64,000 nucleotides of DNA from Flavobacterium enshiense DK69 (GCF_000498495.1 NZ_AVCS01000015.1:310001-374000); one strand, 5' to 3'. Numbered from the stretch's first letter, positions 41,401 through 50,476 are shown. Notes: generated by a model from the sequence alone, not told the origin. Made by a program: numbers and translations.

Positions 41401-42219
41401 ATGCAAAAGAATATTTCAGTTGTAATTAGTACATACAATTCACCTGAATGGCTTAAAAAAGTAATTTGGGGGTATAACACGCAGACCTATCGTAACTTCG
41501 AGATGGTTATCGCAGATGACGGCTCACGTCAGGACACATTCGATTTGATCGAAGAAATGAAAAAGGAAGTGTTCTATCCGATTATTCATGTGTGGCACGA
41601 AGACAACGGTTTTCAGAAATCACAAATTTTAAACAAAGCTATTTTAGCCTGTACAACCGATTATATCATGATGTCCGACGGGGATTGCATCCCGCGTCCG
41701 GATTTTGTGGAACAGCACATTAAATTCAGGGAGGAAGGATATTTTCTTTCCGGAGGGTATCACAAACTGCCGATGGATTTATCCAAAAACATCACCAAAG
41801 AAGATATCTATTCCGGTAAATGTTTTGATGTGAACTGGTTAAAGAAGAACGGAATGGAATCCTCTTTTAAAAATCAGAAAGTAAATGCTGTCGGTATGAA
41901 AAGTTGGTTTTTAAATTTGCTGACGCCTACCACGCCAAGTTGGAACGGCCATAACGCTTCGGGCTGGAAAAAGGACATCGTGGCAATCAATGGTTTTGAC
42001 GAACGTATGCAATATGGAGGACAGGACAGGGAGTTAGGGGAACGATTGGTTAATTACGGAATCAAACCGAAACAAATTCGCTATAGTACTGTTTGTCTTC
42101 ATTTGGATCACCCAAGGGGTTATGCCACTCCGGAATCCATCAATAAGAATAGAAACATCCGAAAAGAAACCAAAGAGCTAAAGAAAAAATGGACCGATTT
42201 CGGAATCGTTAAAAAATAG
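41401..42219 (+). CDS. Glycosyltransferase family 2 with galactosyltransferase-like C-domain (second copy)
   Basis: The 272-residue protein has ISVVISTYNSPEWLKKVIWGY, MVIADDGSRQDTFDLIEEM, a DGDCIPRPDFVEQHI DxD region and the C-terminal GHNASGWKKDIVAINGFDERMQYGGQDRELGERL signature. It is a paralogue of the gene at 38275. Its -7 box sits so close to the ATG that the mRNA would be nearly leaderless. The gene is monocistronic, ending on a strong terminator shared with the heptosyltransferase gene. Confidence 0.9.
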   Translation: MQKNISVVISTYNSPEWLKKVIWGYNTQTYRNFEMVIADDGSRQDTFDLIEEMKKEVFYPIIHVWHEDNGFQKSQILNKAILACTTDYIMMSDGDCIPRPDFVEQHIKFREEGYFLSGGYHKLPMDLSKNITKEDIYSGKCFDVNWLKKNGMESSFKNQKVNAVGMKSWFLNLLTPTTPSWNGHNASGWKKDIVAINGFDERMQYGGQDRELGERLVNYGIKPKQIRYSTVCLHLDHPRGYATPESINKNRNIRKETKELKKKWTDFGIVKK

Positions 42220-42238
42220 TTGTTAGGTTATAAAAGTA

Positions 42239-42272
42239 AAAGCTCCAAATATTGAATTTGGAGCTTTTTTAT
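42239..42272. terminator. Bidirectional terminator after the GT2 gene
   Basis: Stem AAGCTCCAAAT/ATTTGGAGCTT with a short loop, an A run before and TTTTTTATTT after. It serves the converging GT2 and GT9 genes. Confidence 0.88.
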
Positions 42273-42279
42273 TTCTGTC

Positions 42280-43341
42280 TTATAAATTATGTTGAAGGAA
42301 TTTATCCAATTCAGGGATAATCATTTCCGGAGTCAGTTGTTTGTACAGTTCGTCCGGATTTTTTTCAATTTTCTTGCGCTCTTCAAAAGTAAAGCTGTCA
42401 AACAAATCGGGTTTCATTTCCAGTAAATGTACCGAATGATGGAATTTACCGTCTTCAAAACTGGCCCAATGATCTTTGTTTACATAAGGTGAGAAAATCG
42501 TAAAGGTAGGCTTGTGTAAAGCTTTGGCAATATGGACCGTTCCGCCTTCATTGGAGACCAATAAGTTGCACTGCGACATCAATTTTACAAAATCCCGAAT
42601 ACTTTGCGCATAAATATCCACTATGATGTTCTCTTTGTTTTTACACATTTCGTAGATTTTCATGGCTTCGGTTTTCTGATGAGGAGCATAGTTGAAAAGA
42701 ATGTTCACATCATACTTCTTGGCAATGAAATCAACCATCTCAGCCACATATTCATATGGCATAGATTTTTGCGGAGTGCTTCCCAATACGCCAAGGACGA
42801 TTACTTTTTTGTTGGAATACTTTCCCAGCAAATCTTCTTTTTTCTCAGCTTCGGACAAAAATATTTTAGGTTCATAATCAATAGGTTCAAAATCGCCAGC
42901 CTGATTCAATAAATGAATGCGGTCTTCAATAGCTTTGCCACAGATTTTGGTTTTTTCTTTTGAAATCTCAACCGGATTGGTGTAGTAGCCCCAATTTCCG
43001 AATTTCTTACGGCTTTTATGACCGATGGTCTGTTTGGCTCCGGAGAATTTACAAATGATACGGCTCTGTGTTTTGGAATACGGATCGAAAATGATATCGT
43101 ATTTTTCTTTTTGGATCTGACGAATCAGTTTCAACAAAACAGAGAATTTTTTCAGCTCTTTGTCATTGATGGAAATGATCTTATCAATGTTCGGATTGTT
43201 CTCGATCACGCCGTGCGTAAAATCATAGGCCATGAAATGAACCTCGCTGTCAGGGTATTTTGCCTTGAAATTATTGGCTATCACCGAACTGATCAAAACA
43301 TCTCCGATTCGCTTGTTTTGTATGATTAAAACTTTCTTCAT
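42280..43341 (-). CDS. Glycosyltransferase family 9 (heptosyltransferase-like)
   Basis: The 353-residue GT-B enzyme has KKVLIIQNKRIGDVLISSVIANNF at the N-terminus. The donor-binding segment is LLVSNEGGTVHIAKALHKPTFTIFSPY near 265-290, the GT9 hallmark. It probably transfers a heptose or other sugar from an ADP-linked donor to the lipid A-core in the cytosol. It shares a promoter region with the divergent Kdo-kinase-like gene, supporting an LPS-core role. Confidence 0.9.
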   Translation of the reverse strand: MKKVLIIQNKRIGDVLISSVIANNFKAKYPDSEVHFMAYDFTHGVIENNPNIDKIISINDKELKKFSVLLKLIRQIQKEKYDIIFDPYSKTQSRIICKFSGAKQTIGHKSRKKFGNWGYYTNPVEISKEKTKICGKAIEDRIHLLNQAGDFEPIDYEPKIFLSEAEKKEDLLGKYSNKKVIVLGVLGSTPQKSMPYEYVAEMVDFIAKKYDVNILFNYAPHQKTEAMKIYEMCKNKENIIVDIYAQSIRDFVKLMSQCNLLVSNEGGTVHIAKALHKPTFTIFSPYVNKDHWASFEDGKFHHSVHLLEMKPDLFDSFTFEERKKIEKNPDELYKQLTPEMIIPELDKFLQHNL

Positions 43342-43405
43342 AAAACTAATTCTTGGTGCAAAGTACTATTTTTTATACTTTTAAACCAAAATATTATTTA
43401 CCTCA

Positions 43406-44161
43406 GTGAGAATTACCATCCATCCGAAATATGCATCCCAAAAAAACGCTGTACTGCAATTGGTTATGGCTTTTTTTGACGAAGGAGACCTGATTGTTAA
43501 AGGTTCCCGCAATACTATTAAATCAAATGTGTTGGGTGAGAAAAAGGTGAATATCAAATACTTCAAGAAGCCCGGCTTATTCAAATCGGTTATTTATTCG
43601 TTTTTTAGGAGTACGAAAGCCAAGCGTTCTTATGATTATGCCAATTACCTATTGGGGCATGCGATTTCGACACCTTTTCCGATAGCTTATTTGGAAAAAA
43701 GAAACGGATTAGGATTAATTGGTGACAGTTACTATGTAAGCCAGCAAATCGATTATGATTTTACCATCCGTGAGTTGATTCACGATCCTTTATTTCCCGA
43801 ACGAAATATCATCTTGGAGCAGTTTGCCGAATTCACCTTTAAAATGCATGAGGCCAATGTGAACTTCCTGGACCATTCACCAGGTAATACCCTGATTGTA
43901 AAAAAAGGAGCAGGCGAATATGATTTCTTCCTGATTGATTTGAACCGAATGAAATTCGAATCCATGTCCATCGAAGCCCGAATGGATAATTTCAAAAAAA
44001 TGTGGCTTTCCAAAACCATGGTAAAGGTTATTGCTAAAAAGTATGCCGAATTAACCAATCAGTCAGAAGAAAAGCTACATGCCTTACTTTTAGAAAAAAC
44101 ATTGGATTTCAAGCGGAAAATAACCAAAAAGAAATGGGTAAAGCGCAAACTCAAACGCTAA
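43406..44161 (+). CDS. Lipopolysaccharide kinase-like protein (Kdo/WaaP family), GTG start
   Basis: The 251-residue protein has a minimal kinase fold. The catalytic loop D156-H-S-P-G-N161 gives base and metal ligand, and D178 in FFLIDLN is the second metal site. It matches the LPS-kinase/InaA-like family that phosphorylates Kdo or heptose of the LPS core, with a Lys-rich C-terminus. The start codon is GTG at 43406; no ATG lies near the N-terminus. It is divergent from the heptosyltransferase gene 64 bp away and ends the glycan cluster. Confidence 0.78.
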   Translation: MRITIHPKYASQKNAVLQLVMAFFDEGDLIVKGSRNTIKSNVLGEKKVNIKYFKKPGLFKSVIYSFFRSTKAKRSYDYANYLLGHAISTPFPIAYLEKRNGLGLIGDSYYVSQQIDYDFTIRELIHDPLFPERNIILEQFAEFTFKMHEANVNFLDHSPGNTLIVKKGAGEYDFFLIDLNRMKFESMSIEARMDNFKKMWLSKTMVKVIAKKYAELTNQSEEKLHALLLEKTLDFKRKITKKKWVKRKLKR

Positions 44162-44165
44162 CAAA

Positions 44166-44205
44166 TAAAAAAAGCTCCGGACAAACTCAGGAGCTTTTTC
44201 GTTTT
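44166..44205. terminator. Bidirectional terminator between the LPS kinase gene and dapD
   Basis: Stem AGCTCC (44173-44178) and GGAGCT (44190-44195) with an 11-nt loop, an A run before and TTTTTCGTTTT after. Confidence 0.82.
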
Positions 44206-44223
44206 GATTATAACGAATGGTTC

Positions 44224-45039
44224 TTAAACCGCCACATCATATTCACGCAACGCATTGTTCAACGATGTTTTCAAATCCGTTGAAGGTTTACGTTTTCCAA
44301 TGATCAAAGCGCAAGGAACCTGGAATTCACCTGCTGCGAATTTCTTAGTATAGCTTCCTGGAATTACTACCGAACGTGCTGGAACAATACCTTTCATCTC
44401 AACCGGTTCATCACCTGTAACGTCGATGATTTTAGTAGATGCCGTCAAACAAACGTTCGCTCCTAAAACCGCTTCCGTTTCCACACGAACACCTTCTACC
44501 ACGATACAACGCGAACCGATGAACGCACCGTCTTCAATAATTACAGGAGCTGCTTGTAATGGTTCCAATACGCCACCAATACCAACACCGCCGCTCAAGT
44601 GTACGTTTTTACCAATCTGAGCACAGCTTCCCACGGTTGCCCAAGTATCTACCATCGTACCTTCATCTACATACGCACCGATATTTACATAACTCGGCAT
44701 CAAAATCACACCGCTTGAAATATAAGAACCATAACGGGCTACAGCATTAGGAACCACACGGATACCTTTTTCAGCATAGTTGCGTTTTAAAAGCATTTTG
44801 TCGTGGTATTCGAAAATACCTGCTTCCCAAGTTTCCATTTTCTGGATAGGGAAATACATTACTACTGCTTTCTTTACCCATTCGTTCACCTGCCATCCGC
44901 CTTCAACAGGTTCTGCTACACGCAGTTTTCCTGAATCTAAAAGTTCGATAACTTCTCTGATCGCTTTCTGGGTGCTTTCTTCCTGTAATAAAGCTCTGTT
45001 GTCCCAAGCTTGTTCTATGATAGTCTGTAAAGTACTCAT
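44224..45039 (-). CDS. dapD: 2,3,4,5-tetrahydropyridine-2,6-dicarboxylate N-succinyltransferase
   Basis: The 271-residue left-handed beta-helix acyltransferase of the succinylase branch of lysine/diaminopimelate synthesis supplies peptidoglycan precursors. An N-terminal helical domain (TIIEQAWDNRALLQEESTQKAI) precedes hexapeptide repeats (VNIGAYVDEGTMVDTWATVGSCAQIGKNVHLSGGVGIGG). The C-terminal region has the segment RSVVIPGSYTKKFAAGE. ATG 45039 was chosen because the longer frame start at 45069 lies within the -7 box and 45039 gives the family start MSTLQTIIEQAW. Confidence 0.96.
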   Translation of the reverse strand: MSTLQTIIEQAWDNRALLQEESTQKAIREVIELLDSGKLRVAEPVEGGWQVNEWVKKAVVMYFPIQKMETWEAGIFEYHDKMLLKRNYAEKGIRVVPNAVARYGSYISSGVILMPSYVNIGAYVDEGTMVDTWATVGSCAQIGKNVHLSGGVGIGGVLEPLQAAPVIIEDGAFIGSRCIVVEGVRVETEAVLGANVCLTASTKIIDVTGDEPVEMKGIVPARSVVIPGSYTKKFAAGEFQVPCALIIGKRKPSTDLKTSLNNALREYDVAV

Positions 45040-45066
45040 ATTGTAATTATTGTAATTAATTTTTGG

Positions 45067-45074
45067 CAAAGATA
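45067..45074 (-). promoter_or_regulatory. -7 box of dapD
   Basis: The minus strand reads TATCTTTG, a full TAnnTTTG match, 27 bp before the ATG. A TTG lies 26 bp further upstream, longer than usual. Confidence 0.58.
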
Positions 45075-45194
45075 CGAGGATTTGACGAAATGTCGGAAAT
45101 CAAAATCCGAAAGTCACAAGGCAAAGTCCGAATGTTAAATTTTAAATGAAATTATTTTTGGGATTTTTTGGAGCGACCCGAGCGATAGCGAATT

Positions 45195-45303
45195 GGCGAA
45201 GCAATGGCTTGGGCTTTATTTGTAATCCTTGTTCCCGCTTTCCGTTGCAATCTTTCATTGCAAGTTTGCAATGAAAGGATTTTCACTGCAATCGGGACTA
45301 AGG
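45195..45303. repeat. Dispersed imperfect palindromic repeat, copy B
   Basis: This copy has the clearest core: left arm GTTCCCGCTTTCCGTTGCAAT, a perfect 11-bp hairpin CTTTCATTGCA/TGCAATGAAAG with loop AGTT (45252-45277), and right arm TTTTCACTGCAATCGGGACT. The region to its left (GCGAAGCAATGG, TTGGGC) also matches copy C. It lies in the divergent region between dapD and the methyltransferase gene. Confidence 0.75.
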
Positions 45304-45367
45304 GAGAAACCATTTTTACATTTGCTATCTTCTTGAAATGTCGTAAATTGGTTGAAAATCAAAATCA

Positions 45368-46108
45368 ATGAAAGATTATTTTTCCGTCAATTCAAAAGGG
45401 TATTCCCAATTCCGTCCCCGATATCCGGAGAAAATGATTCAACAAATTGTTTCCCTCGTAAAAGAGAAAAATGTAGCATTAGACGTTGCTACGGGAAATG
45501 GTCAGGTAGCGGCAAAATTGGCAGCGGTTTTTCAAGCGGTTTATGGTACCGATATAAGTGAAAACCAACTGAGTCAGGCACCGGAAATCAATAATGTCAT
45601 TTATAGAAAAATGCCCGCGGAACAAACCGATTTTGCAGACCGTCAATTCGATTTAATTACAGTTGCACAAGCCATTCACTGGTTTGATTTTGATACCTTT
45701 TACAAGGAAATTTATAGAATCCTTAAACCGGATGGTGTTTTTGCGGTTATGGGGTACGGCTTTTTCTCCACCAATAAAGATTCGGATAAAATATTGTGGA
45801 GGTTGTATGAAGGTATAGTCGGGCCATATTGGGATCCGGAACGTGACTATCTTACACAGGAATATCAAACGATTCCGTTTCCTTTAGATGAAATTGTGAA
45901 TGAAAAATATACTCAAACTTACACCTGGACATTCGAACAGTTAATTGGCTATCTGGAAACCTGGTCGGCCACAACCAATTATGAAAAAGCAAATAACAAT
46001 GAAAATCCAATTGATATTGTTCGTGACGAATTAAAAGCGTCTTGGGAAAAAGGGGATAAAAAAGTGGCTTTCCCGATGTTTTTGCGGATTGGAAAATTAA
46101 AACCGTAA
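45368..46108 (+). CDS. Class I SAM-dependent methyltransferase
   Basis: The 246-residue protein has a Rossmann methyltransferase core. Motif I is ALDVATGNGQVAAKLA (about 38-53), followed by YGTDISENQLSQA and DLITVAQAIHWFDFDTFYKEIYRILKPDGVFAVMGYG. The pattern is of the Methyltransf_11 type; the substrate is unknown. The ATG was chosen over an overlapping frame. The -7 box of the next gene, ruvX, overlaps its last codons. Confidence 0.9.
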   Translation: MKDYFSVNSKGYSQFRPRYPEKMIQQIVSLVKEKNVALDVATGNGQVAAKLAAVFQAVYGTDISENQLSQAPEINNVIYRKMPAEQTDFADRQFDLITVAQAIHWFDFDTFYKEIYRILKPDGVFAVMGYGFFSTNKDSDKILWRLYEGIVGPYWDPERDYLTQEYQTIPFPLDEIVNEKYTQTYTWTFEQLIGYLETWSATTNYEKANNNENPIDIVRDELKASWEKGDKKVAFPMFLRIGKLKP

Positions 46109-46113
46109 ATTTG
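46082..46113 (+). promoter_or_regulatory. Promoter of ruvX (-33 TTG, -7 TAAATTTG)
   Basis: TTG at 46082-46084, a 21-bp spacer, and TAAATTTG at 46106-46113, a full consensus match. It overlaps the 3' end of the methyltransferase gene. The leader is about 9 nt. Confidence 0.58.
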
Positions 46114-46127
46114 TAAAAAAAAATAAA

Positions 46128-46544
46128 ATGCCAAGAATTCTCGCTATAGACTACGGAATGAAACGCACCGGAATTGCCGTTACCGATGATTTGCAAATCA
46201 TTGCTTCGGGCTTGACTACCATTCCTTCAGAAACCGTAATCACTTTTTTAAAAGACTATTTCGCAAAAGAGAATGTTGCTAAAGTGCTTATCGGGGAGCC
46301 TAAACAAATGAATGGGCAACCGTCTGAAAGCGCGCCACTTATAGAAGCCTTTGTTGTGAAATTCAAATCGGCTTTTCCTGAAATGGTTCTGGAGCGTGTG
46401 GACGAGCGTTTTACCTCAAAAATGGCATTTCAAACGATGATTGACAGCGGACTCAAAAAGAAGCAACGTCAGAATAAAGCGCTGATTGATGAGATTTCCG
46501 CAACAATTATGCTTCAGGATTATCTATCCCGAAAAATGTTTTAA
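46128..46544 (+). CDS. ruvX: Putative pre-16S rRNA nuclease / Holliday junction resolvase YqgF
   Basis: The 138-residue RNase H-like fold protein starts MPRILAIDYGMKRTGIAVTD, where the Asp in AIDYG is a metal ligand. It also contains VLIGEPKQMNGQPSE and VERVDERFTSKMA (catalytic Glu/Arg region). It ends with the conserved DEISATIMLQDYL. It is essential in many bacteria for 16S rRNA 5' maturation. It has its own promoter, overlapping the preceding gene. Confidence 0.95.
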   Translation: MPRILAIDYGMKRTGIAVTDDLQIIASGLTTIPSETVITFLKDYFAKENVAKVLIGEPKQMNGQPSESAPLIEAFVVKFKSAFPEMVLERVDERFTSKMAFQTMIDSGLKKKQRQNKALIDEISATIMLQDYLSRKMF

Positions 46545-46623
46545 CTTTTGTTTAAAATTTCCTAAAAATGATTTTTTGTCAGTAAACCGCTGAAAATTAA
46601 GATAAATTTTGCATCGTAAGACG

Positions 46624-46631
46624 TAAATTTG
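46624..46631 (+). promoter_or_regulatory. -7 box of mqo
   Basis: TAAATTTG is a full TAnnTTTG match ending 17 bp before the ATG. A second less exact copy (TAAATTTTG) lies 20 bp further upstream. Confidence 0.55.
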
Positions 46632-46648
46632 CACTTTAAAATTTTGCA

Positions 46649-48160
46649 ATGACAACACAACACAAATCAGAAGCAGATGTAGTTTTAATTGGCGCCGGAA
46701 TTATGAGTGCCACTTTGGGATTACTGCTGAAAGAACTTCAGCCAAATTTAAAAATCGAAATTTTTGAACGTTTAGATGTAGCTGCTGCCGAAAGCTCCGA
46801 TGCATGGAATAATGCAGGGACTGGTCATGCTGCTTTTTGTGAGCTGAACTACACTCCTGAAAAAGGTGATGGTTCTATCGATACTTCTAAGGCGGTGAAA
46901 ATTGTTGAGGCTTTTGAAGTTTCACGTCAGTTTTGGTCTTATCTGGTTGAGAAAGGTTTGTTGAACAATCCGGAAAATTTTATAAAAAGCGTACCCCACA
47001 TGAGTTTTGTTTGGGGCGAAAAAAATACAAAGTACCTTAAAAAACGTTTCGACGCTTTACAGGAATTCCACCTTTTCAAGGGTATGGAATATTCGGAAGA
47101 CCCTGAGAGAATTAAAGAATGGGCTCCGCTTATCATGGAAGGGCGTAAAGGTGCTAAGAAATTGGCTGCTACTACAATGCGTTTCGGAACAGATGTGAAC
47201 TTCGGAGAATTAACCCGAAGCATTTTCAGACACTTAGAAACATTGGATGGTGTACAGTTGCATTTCAACCACGAGGTGCGCAAGCTTAGACAATACAATG
47301 ATGGACCTTGGAGAGTGAGAGTTAATGATCTTAGTACAGGGATTAAAAAGCGCGTTAAAGCGAAGTTTGTTTTCATTGGTGCAGGAGGAGGATCCCTTTT
47401 ATTGTTGGAAAAAGCCAATATACCTGAAGGAGCTGGTTTCGGAGGTTTCCCTGTGAGCGGACAATGGTTAAGATGTACAAATGATGAGCTGATTGAAAAA
47501 CACCAGGCAAAAGTATATGGAAAGGCAGCGGTTGGAGCACCACCAATGTCAGTTCCGCATATCGATACACGAATGATTGACGGTAAAAAAGCGTTGTTGT
47601 TCGGACCGTATGCAGGATTTTCAACAAAATTCTTAAAGAGTGGTTCATATTTAGATTTGGCAAAATCCATTAAACCAGGAAATATCAAACCAATGCTTGG
47701 TGCCGGAATCAGCAATATTCCGTTGACAAAATATTTAATTGAACAGGTAATGCAATCGCCGGATGACCGAATGAAAGCATTGCGTGAATATTTGCCGGAT
47801 GCCAAAAAGGAAGACTGGGTACTTGAAACCGCTGGTCAGCGTGTTCAGGTAATCAAAAAAGATAAAAACGGTAAAGGAGTTTTAGAATTCGGTACTGAAG
47901 TGGTAAATGCTGCCGACGGTTCTTTGGCGGTGCTGCTTGGGGCTTCTCCAGGGGCTTCCACAGCGGTTTCCATCATGTTGGATTTGATCGGGCGTTGCTT
48001 TAAAGAAGAATTAGCTTCTCCGGAATGGCAGGCTAAACTGAAGGAAATGATTCCGTCTTATGGTCAAAAATTAAACGAAAATACTCAGTTGGCAGACGAA
48101 CTTCGTCATAAAACAGGAACAATACTGAAATTGAAAGATTTGACTAAGTCTTCAATCTAA
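46649..48160 (+). CDS. mqo: Malate:quinone oxidoreductase
   Basis: The 503-residue FAD-dependent enzyme oxidises malate to oxaloacetate and reduces menaquinone at the inner membrane, replacing or supplementing malate dehydrogenase in the TCA cycle. It has the dinucleotide-binding start [46 protein letters not shown] and [23 protein letters not shown]. Other hallmarks are SGQWLRC and the C-terminal [24 protein letters not shown]. The length matches the family. It is a single gene with its own promoter and terminator. Confidence 0.97.
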   Translation: MTTQHKSEADVVLIGAGIMSATLGLLLKELQPNLKIEIFERLDVAAAESSDAWNNAGTGHAAFCELNYTPEKGDGSIDTSKAVKIVEAFEVSRQFWSYLVEKGLLNNPENFIKSVPHMSFVWGEKNTKYLKKRFDALQEFHLFKGMEYSEDPERIKEWAPLIMEGRKGAKKLAATTMRFGTDVNFGELTRSIFRHLETLDGVQLHFNHEVRKLRQYNDGPWRVRVNDLSTGIKKRVKAKFVFIGAGGGSLLLLEKANIPEGAGFGGFPVSGQWLRCTNDELIEKHQAKVYGKAAVGAPPMSVPHIDTRMIDGKKALLFGPYAGFSTKFLKSGSYLDLAKSIKPGNIKPMLGAGISNIPLTKYLIEQVMQSPDDRMKALREYLPDAKKEDWVLETAGQRVQVIKKDKNGKGVLEFGTEVVNAADGSLAVLLGASPGASTAVSIMLDLIGRCFKEELASPEWQAKLKEMIPSYGQKLNENTQLADELRHKTGTILKLKDLTKSSI

Positions 48161-48163
48161 AAA

Positions 48164-48201
48164 AAATAAAGGCGAACCAATTAGGGACGCCTTTTTTTAT
48201 T
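48164..48201. terminator. Bidirectional terminator between mqo and the FUSC gene
   Basis: Stem AAAGGCG (48168-48174) and CGCCTTT (48188-48194), a 13-nt loop, an A run before and a T run after. Confidence 0.85.
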
Positions 48202-50476
48202 CGTTTGTATTTAGGTTCTTTATCTCTTTTAATAAATTTTCAGATAGGTTAATCAGCCAGATTAACTGGTCGATTACAAGTTGCGCTTCTTCCATCTTCA
48301 GCTGAAAATCTTCCTCATTAATGCTCTTGCGTTTTAATTCTTGATAACGGATGTTTTTCAGTTCTATAAAACTCAAATCCAATCGTTCTTTTTCATCGCT
48401 TGTTAGTGCAGAGTCTTTTCTATTTCCGCTGAGGGTTTCAATGGCTAAATCCAAATTACGGATAACGGTATCAGTTACTATGTTAAATGCTTCGGAAGCT
48501 TCAGTGGTTTTGTGCGACTGAACATAAGTACCTAAAGATGCAGCTGAGGAGAGCAGTGTATGGTTGAGTACAACGGTTTTGTAAACATTCGCTATGTTTT
48601 TCTGCTTTGATTTAGGTTCCTGTTTCATCCTTTGGAATGAAGCCATCAGATTCCCGATTTCAATGAAAGCCTGTTTGCGGGATAATTTATATTCTGTGGT
48701 AGGTTCTCCTTTTCGGTTGTAAAAAAGGGTAATTTCCCTTAGGTAATTCCGGTTGGCGCCAATCGATTTCTCAAGGTGATTGCTGAGTTTTAAAAATTCC
48801 CAGGAAGGCCAAAGGAAGTAATTGCCCAAAAATGCCAGCACAGCTCCAAAGATTGTGTCTAAAATTCGGTATTGAATAACTTCAGTTACATTTGGCGAAA
48901 GCATTCCGTAAATGAAAATCACATTGATGGTCACAAATGTGGCTCCTATTTTATAATCAATTTGCGAATAGATAAAGCCTAAAATCATCGCAATTACTGA
49001 TAATGTTCCCAAAATATAATTGTTGCTCACAAAGTAAAGTATGCCAAAAGCGATGATTCCTCCGATGATGGTTCCGGAAATACGTTGAAAAGAGCGTTGT
49101 TTGGTCAAACCGTAACCGGGGCGCATGATAACTACAATGGTAAGCAAAATCCAGTAACCATTTTGAAGCGGTAGCAATTTCCCAATGATGAAACCGGCAA
49201 GAATGGTTAATGACAGGCGTAAAGCATGCCTGAACGCCGTGGATGAAAAGCTCATATTTTCAGCTAATACACGAAGACGATAATTTTGAGGGGTGAGGAA
49301 TTTTTCTATCTCCTTGTGTTTGTGTCTGAATTCTTCCAGATTAAGGTACCCGGCCAAGGCCTTTTCGATAATTTTAATTTTCTCAACCTGTCTTTCGGCA
49401 TAATGCTGCATGTTTTTCAGCATCAAAAGACCTTCTGAGGTGGCGGTTGTACCTATTTCGGTTTTGTATCGTTCTATAATCTGCTGCAGTTTTTCCAAAT
49501 CAAGGAGTAGGGTGTGTTCCGGAGTGTATTTTGTATTGTTTTGGAGGCTCTGTGACAGTTTTTTAAGCGTTGCCGCTATGTCGTAAGCCAGGTTTTGATA
49601 GGTTCGTAATGTTTTCGGATGATTGTCAAAACGCTGATGCAACTCATCGTGATTGAATGAAAATGAAAGCGAAATTTCCAATATTTCCACCAGATTCGTG
49701 AAGACAATCAGCATTTTTCGGTTTTGGTTTGAATTGCTCGAATTGATAGTGTTTCGGAATAAAAACTCACGGATATTTTCGTGAATCGTATTTATTTCCA
49801 CCTGAATTTCAAGTTGTTTTTCGGTTATTCTGATTTTGTCAGCATCACTGTTCCATAAATCTCCGCGAAGCTTTAAATATCTCGAGGTTAGTTGCAGACA
49901 ATCAGCAATCTGTAATTCCATATAACGGTGTGGCCGGAGGAAATGAAAAAGCAACGAAATGAAAAGGTAAAACAAACCTCCAAGTAAAATGTATGAGGTG
50001 TGTTCTATAAGTTGCCATCCTTTATAGGAATGACTGAAAGCAAGTGAAACAGTCATCAGACAGACGAAAGAAACCATACTGGCCCTCTGTCCGTACACAG
50101 AAATCATCGAAAAAAAGAACAATAAAACCAATAATATTGGATATACGATAATAGGGCTGTCCTGAATAAATCCGAGTGTTAATGTTGTGGTCGTGATTAG
50201 GAAAACAGCAATAAGAATACCTCTTATTTTATGGCTTAAACTGCCCGGTACATCGCTGGGAAAAGTAAGTAAAGCTCCGATAGCTATGGCAAAACCTTCC
50301 TTGAAATGATCGAATTGAGACAAGATAATTACGGGAAGTGCACAGGCAATAGTTACTTTTAAAGCATTGGCGAAGTTGGTGTTGTCTGTATGTTTTTTAA
50401 TTTTTTGAATCATAACGGATTTCAACAGTGCTAGGGTGATTTGGGCAGGAAAACCGACTATAAATTTAAGAATCAT
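48197..50476 (-). CDS. FUSC/YccS-family inner membrane protein
   Basis: The protein has 759 residues from ATG 50476. The frame can begin at GTG 50518, and many relatives start near MIQKIKKHTDNTNFANALKV (ATG 50413), so the start is uncertain. Two membrane blocks of about six helices each (roughly 45-190 and 390-540) flank a cytosolic helical part, as in YccS/FUSC proteins related to aromatic-acid exporters. The conserved GYWILLTIVVIMRPGYGLTKQR and RISGTIIGGIIAFG belong to the second block. The substrate is unknown. It is divergent from def. Confidence 0.85.
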   Translation of the reverse strand: MILKFIVGFPAQITLALLKSVMIQKIKKHTDNTNFANALKVTIACALPVIILSQFDHFKEGFAIAIGALLTFPSDVPGSLSHKIRGILIAVFLITTTTLTLGFIQDSPIIVYPILLVLLFFFSMISVYGQRASMVSFVCLMTVSLAFSHSYKGWQLIEHTSYILLGGLFYLFISLLFHFLRPHRYMELQIADCLQLTSRYLKLRGDLWNSDADKIRITEKQLEIQVEINTIHENIREFLFRNTINSSNSNQNRKMLIVFTNLVEILEISLSFSFNHDELHQRFDNHPKTLRTYQNLAYDIAATLKKLSQSLQNNTKYTPEHTLLLDLEKLQQIIERYKTEIGTTATSEGLLMLKNMQHYAERQVEKIKIIEKALAGYLNLEEFRHKHKEIEKFLTPQNYRLRVLAENMSFSSTAFRHALRLSLTILAGFIIGKLLPLQNGYWILLTIVVIMRPGYGLTKQRSFQRISGTIIGGIIAFGILYFVSNNYILGTLSVIAMILGFIYSQIDYKIGATFVTINVIFIYGMLSPNVTEVIQYRILDTIFGAVLAFLGNYFLWPSWEFLKLSNHLEKSIGANRNYLREITLFYNRKGEPTTEYKLSRKQAFIEIGNLMASFQRMKQEPKSKQKNIANVYKTVVLNHTLLSSAASLGTYVQSHKTTEASEAFNIVTDTVIRNLDLAIETLSGNRKDSALTSDEKERLDLSFIELKNIRYQELKRKSINEEDFQLKMEEAQLVIDQLIWLINLSENLLKEIKNLNTNE

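Noticed and set aside
30228..44161. Genomic island or phage origin of the glycan cluster
   Set aside because: No integrase, tRNA-adjacent repeat or phage gene is present. Strain-specific glycan clusters commonly vary, but transfer cannot be shown here without comparison.
46939..47805. A 288-codon frame on the minus strand inside mqo
   Set aside because: It lies wholly within the conserved mqo gene, and its protein has no recognisable domain.
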